A DNA stretch of 24,959 bases from a virus: positions 1-24,959 of IMG/VR virus record IMGVR_UViG_3300023278_001931; one strand, given 5' to 3'. Position 1 is the stretch's first letter. Each line of letters opens with the position of its first letter. A program made the translations under genes and the position numbers. Below, in pieces: positions 24,312-24,959 of this stretch. Below the pieces are notes generated by a model, which saw only the letters and a program-made list of their open reading frames with translations, was not told the DNA's origin and made no database searches.

Positions 24312-24520
24312 TTGATGTATTCCTCGAAGTCTGAAGTTGTAAAGGTGGATCCTGTCATATCGTTTAGGCTTGCACATAATAAGAAGAAGAATCTCTTAGG
24401 AGCTTTGCGTTTTCCGTTTAAGACAGTAGAGATATATGATTGAGAATATCCGCATTGATCCGCTAAATGTCTAAAGTTGTATCGCTCTTTCTTTAGAGCT
24501 TCTTTGATTTGATCGATCAT
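24308..24520 (-). CDS. Cro/C1-family helix-turn-helix protein
   Basis: A 70-residue protein with a GGAGATC ribosome site six to seven bases before its ATG at 24520. Residues about 16-37 (NFRHLADQCGYSQSYISTVLNGKRKAP) form the HTH of XRE/Cro-like repressors: LA at the first helix, G-x-S at the turn, SYISTVLNGKR in the recognition helix. It lacks the peptidase-like C-terminal domain of long CI repressors, so it is a Cro-sized regulator. It is divergent from the winged-helix replication-type gene and upstream of the membrane and RecT-like genes, so it probably autoregulates and controls the shared promoter region. Lysogeny is not proved: no integrase is in the window. Confidence 0.75.
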   Translation of the reverse strand: MIDQIKEALKKERYNFRHLADQCGYSQSYISTVLNGKRKAPKRFFFLLCASLNDMTGSTFTTSDFEEYIK

Positions 24521-24656
24521 CTTGATCTCCTTTCGTTGATGTATTGTTTGTACATTTATTTATTAACTATGTCAAACCCTTTTTTTAAATAAAATAAAAA
24601 AACATTTGAAAGAAGAATGAAAAACATATATAAGAGAAACACGAAAGGAGTTCACT
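24521..24656. promoter_or_regulatory. Divergent early promoter region
   Basis: This is the only substantial gap between genes. Plus strand: TTGAAA (24606-24611), 17-base spacer, TATAAG (24629-24634), about 22 bases before the ATG at 24657; an A/T-tract just upstream could act as an UP element. Minus strand: TTGACA at 24575-24570, 17-base spacer, TACAAA at 24552-24547, about 27 bases before the ATG at 24520. Both are predicted by eye; the -10 on the minus strand is weak. Confidence 0.6.
24539..24555. promoter_or_regulatory. Candidate operator, ATGTA-N7-TACAT
   Basis: A 5-bp perfect inverted repeat with a seven-base spacer covers the -10 and probable start site of the HTH gene promoter. This is the usual place for an autoregulatory operator of the adjacent Cro/C1-type protein. 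Short inverted repeats arise by chance in AT-rich DNA, and only one copy is visible. Confidence 0.3.
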
Positions 24657-24959
24657 ATGAACGAATATAAACTGAGACTTCAAGTCTTAGCATCGGACTT
24701 AAAGCCAAATGAAAAAGTGATCATGTTCGCGATCATTATGAAAGTAGATTGGAATACATTCAAAGGACAAGTATCAGCAAGTCAACTTGTAGAGATGACT
24801 GGATTCTCTCTTCCGACTGTTAAACGGATCCTTGGTCAACTTACGAAAAAGAGTTGGATCAAAAGAACATCGAGACACGTTGGACCCGAACGATCAACAG
24901 CTGCTTATACTGAAGTTCTTTTTGATAATGTCAATATTGATACCCGTATCAAAACTGAT
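24657..24959 (+). CDS. Winged-helix replication/regulatory protein, 3' end outside window
   Basis: The frame from ATG 24657 (GAAAGGAG upstream) is open to the window end, giving at least 101 residues. MNEYKLRLQVLASDLKPNEKV is followed by an HTH of the winged-helix type: SASQLVEMTGFSLPTVKRILGQLTKKSWIKRTSR, where helix 2-3 spacing and the basic wing resemble the N-terminal domain of phage replication initiators and helicase loaders (DnaD/O-like). It is transcribed away from the Cro-like gene, which suits an early replication gene. The C-terminal domain that would decide the family is not in view. Confidence 0.6.
   Translation, partial: MNEYKLRLQVLASDLKPNEKVIMFAIIMKVDWNTFKGQVSASQLVEMTGFSLPTVKRILGQLTKKSWIKRTSRHVGPERSTAAYTEVLFDNVNIDTRIKTD

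Noticed and set aside
24312-24377. Longer N-terminus for the small membrane protein
   Set aside because: It would overlap the HTH gene by about 70 bases without a ribosome site; ATG 24311 has GAGGA and an ATGA coupling.

Overview
The window is the late (virion) region of a tailed phage or prophage with a long, probably non-contractile (siphovirus-type) tail, plus the edge of its early/replication region. Evidence: closely packed, mostly same-strand genes with AAGGAG-type ribosome sites and 1-8 nt stop/start overlaps; a Mu gpI-like head protease; a capsid protein; a Mu F-like minor head protein; a tail-tube, frameshifted chaperone and tape-measure series; no sheath gene. The host cannot be named. 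The strong Shine-Dalgarno sites, moderate GC, the adenosylcobalamin-dependent ribonucleotide reductase and the spanin-like proteins fit an aquatic Gram-negative bacterium, but that is inference. Terminase and portal genes are not in the window and probably lie to the left.

Layout, left to right. 1-4940: head genes (protease/scaffold, decoration protein, major capsid, minor head protein, connector). 4955-10301: tail body (completion protein, terminator-like protein, tail tube, chaperone G and its -1 frameshift product GT, tape measure). 10304-16271: four tail-tip genes ending in a 1026-residue hub-like protein. 16272-17169: CHAP-type cysteine peptidase and a small holin-like membrane protein. 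17166-20206: fibre/appendage genes. 20214-20961: two membrane/coiled-coil proteins resembling spanins. 20973-22973: class II ribonucleotide reductase. 22939-24520, minus strand: a three-gene cluster of Cro/C1-type HTH protein, small membrane protein and RecT-like annealing protein. A divergent promoter region at about 24521-24656 separates it from a plus-strand winged-helix protein that runs off the window.

How the genes work together: the protease gene carries its own scaffold as an in-frame nested gene with a strong internal ribosome site. The capsid is joined to the tail by the connector, completion and terminator-like proteins. G and GT chaperone the tape measure while the tube protein polymerises. 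Tip and fibre genes build the adsorption apparatus. The reductase supplies dNTPs, and the minus-strand cluster and right-edge gene look like early control, recombination and replication functions.

Notable signals: a textbook G GGA AAA frameshift site; a likely nested scaffold gene; strong genome-wide GATC enrichment in all three codon phases that drops to background in two tail/fibre segments (10454-10984 and about 18535-20206), suggesting recent module exchange; an A10 tract in the RecT-like gene followed at once by stops in both alternative frames; an EF-hand-type calcium loop in a connector protein; and a 35-nt convergent overlap of the reductase and RecT-like genes. No defence island, CRISPR array, retroelement, tRNA or integrase was found. 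I do not see a wholly new system; the best leads are the recoding sites and the GATC pattern.
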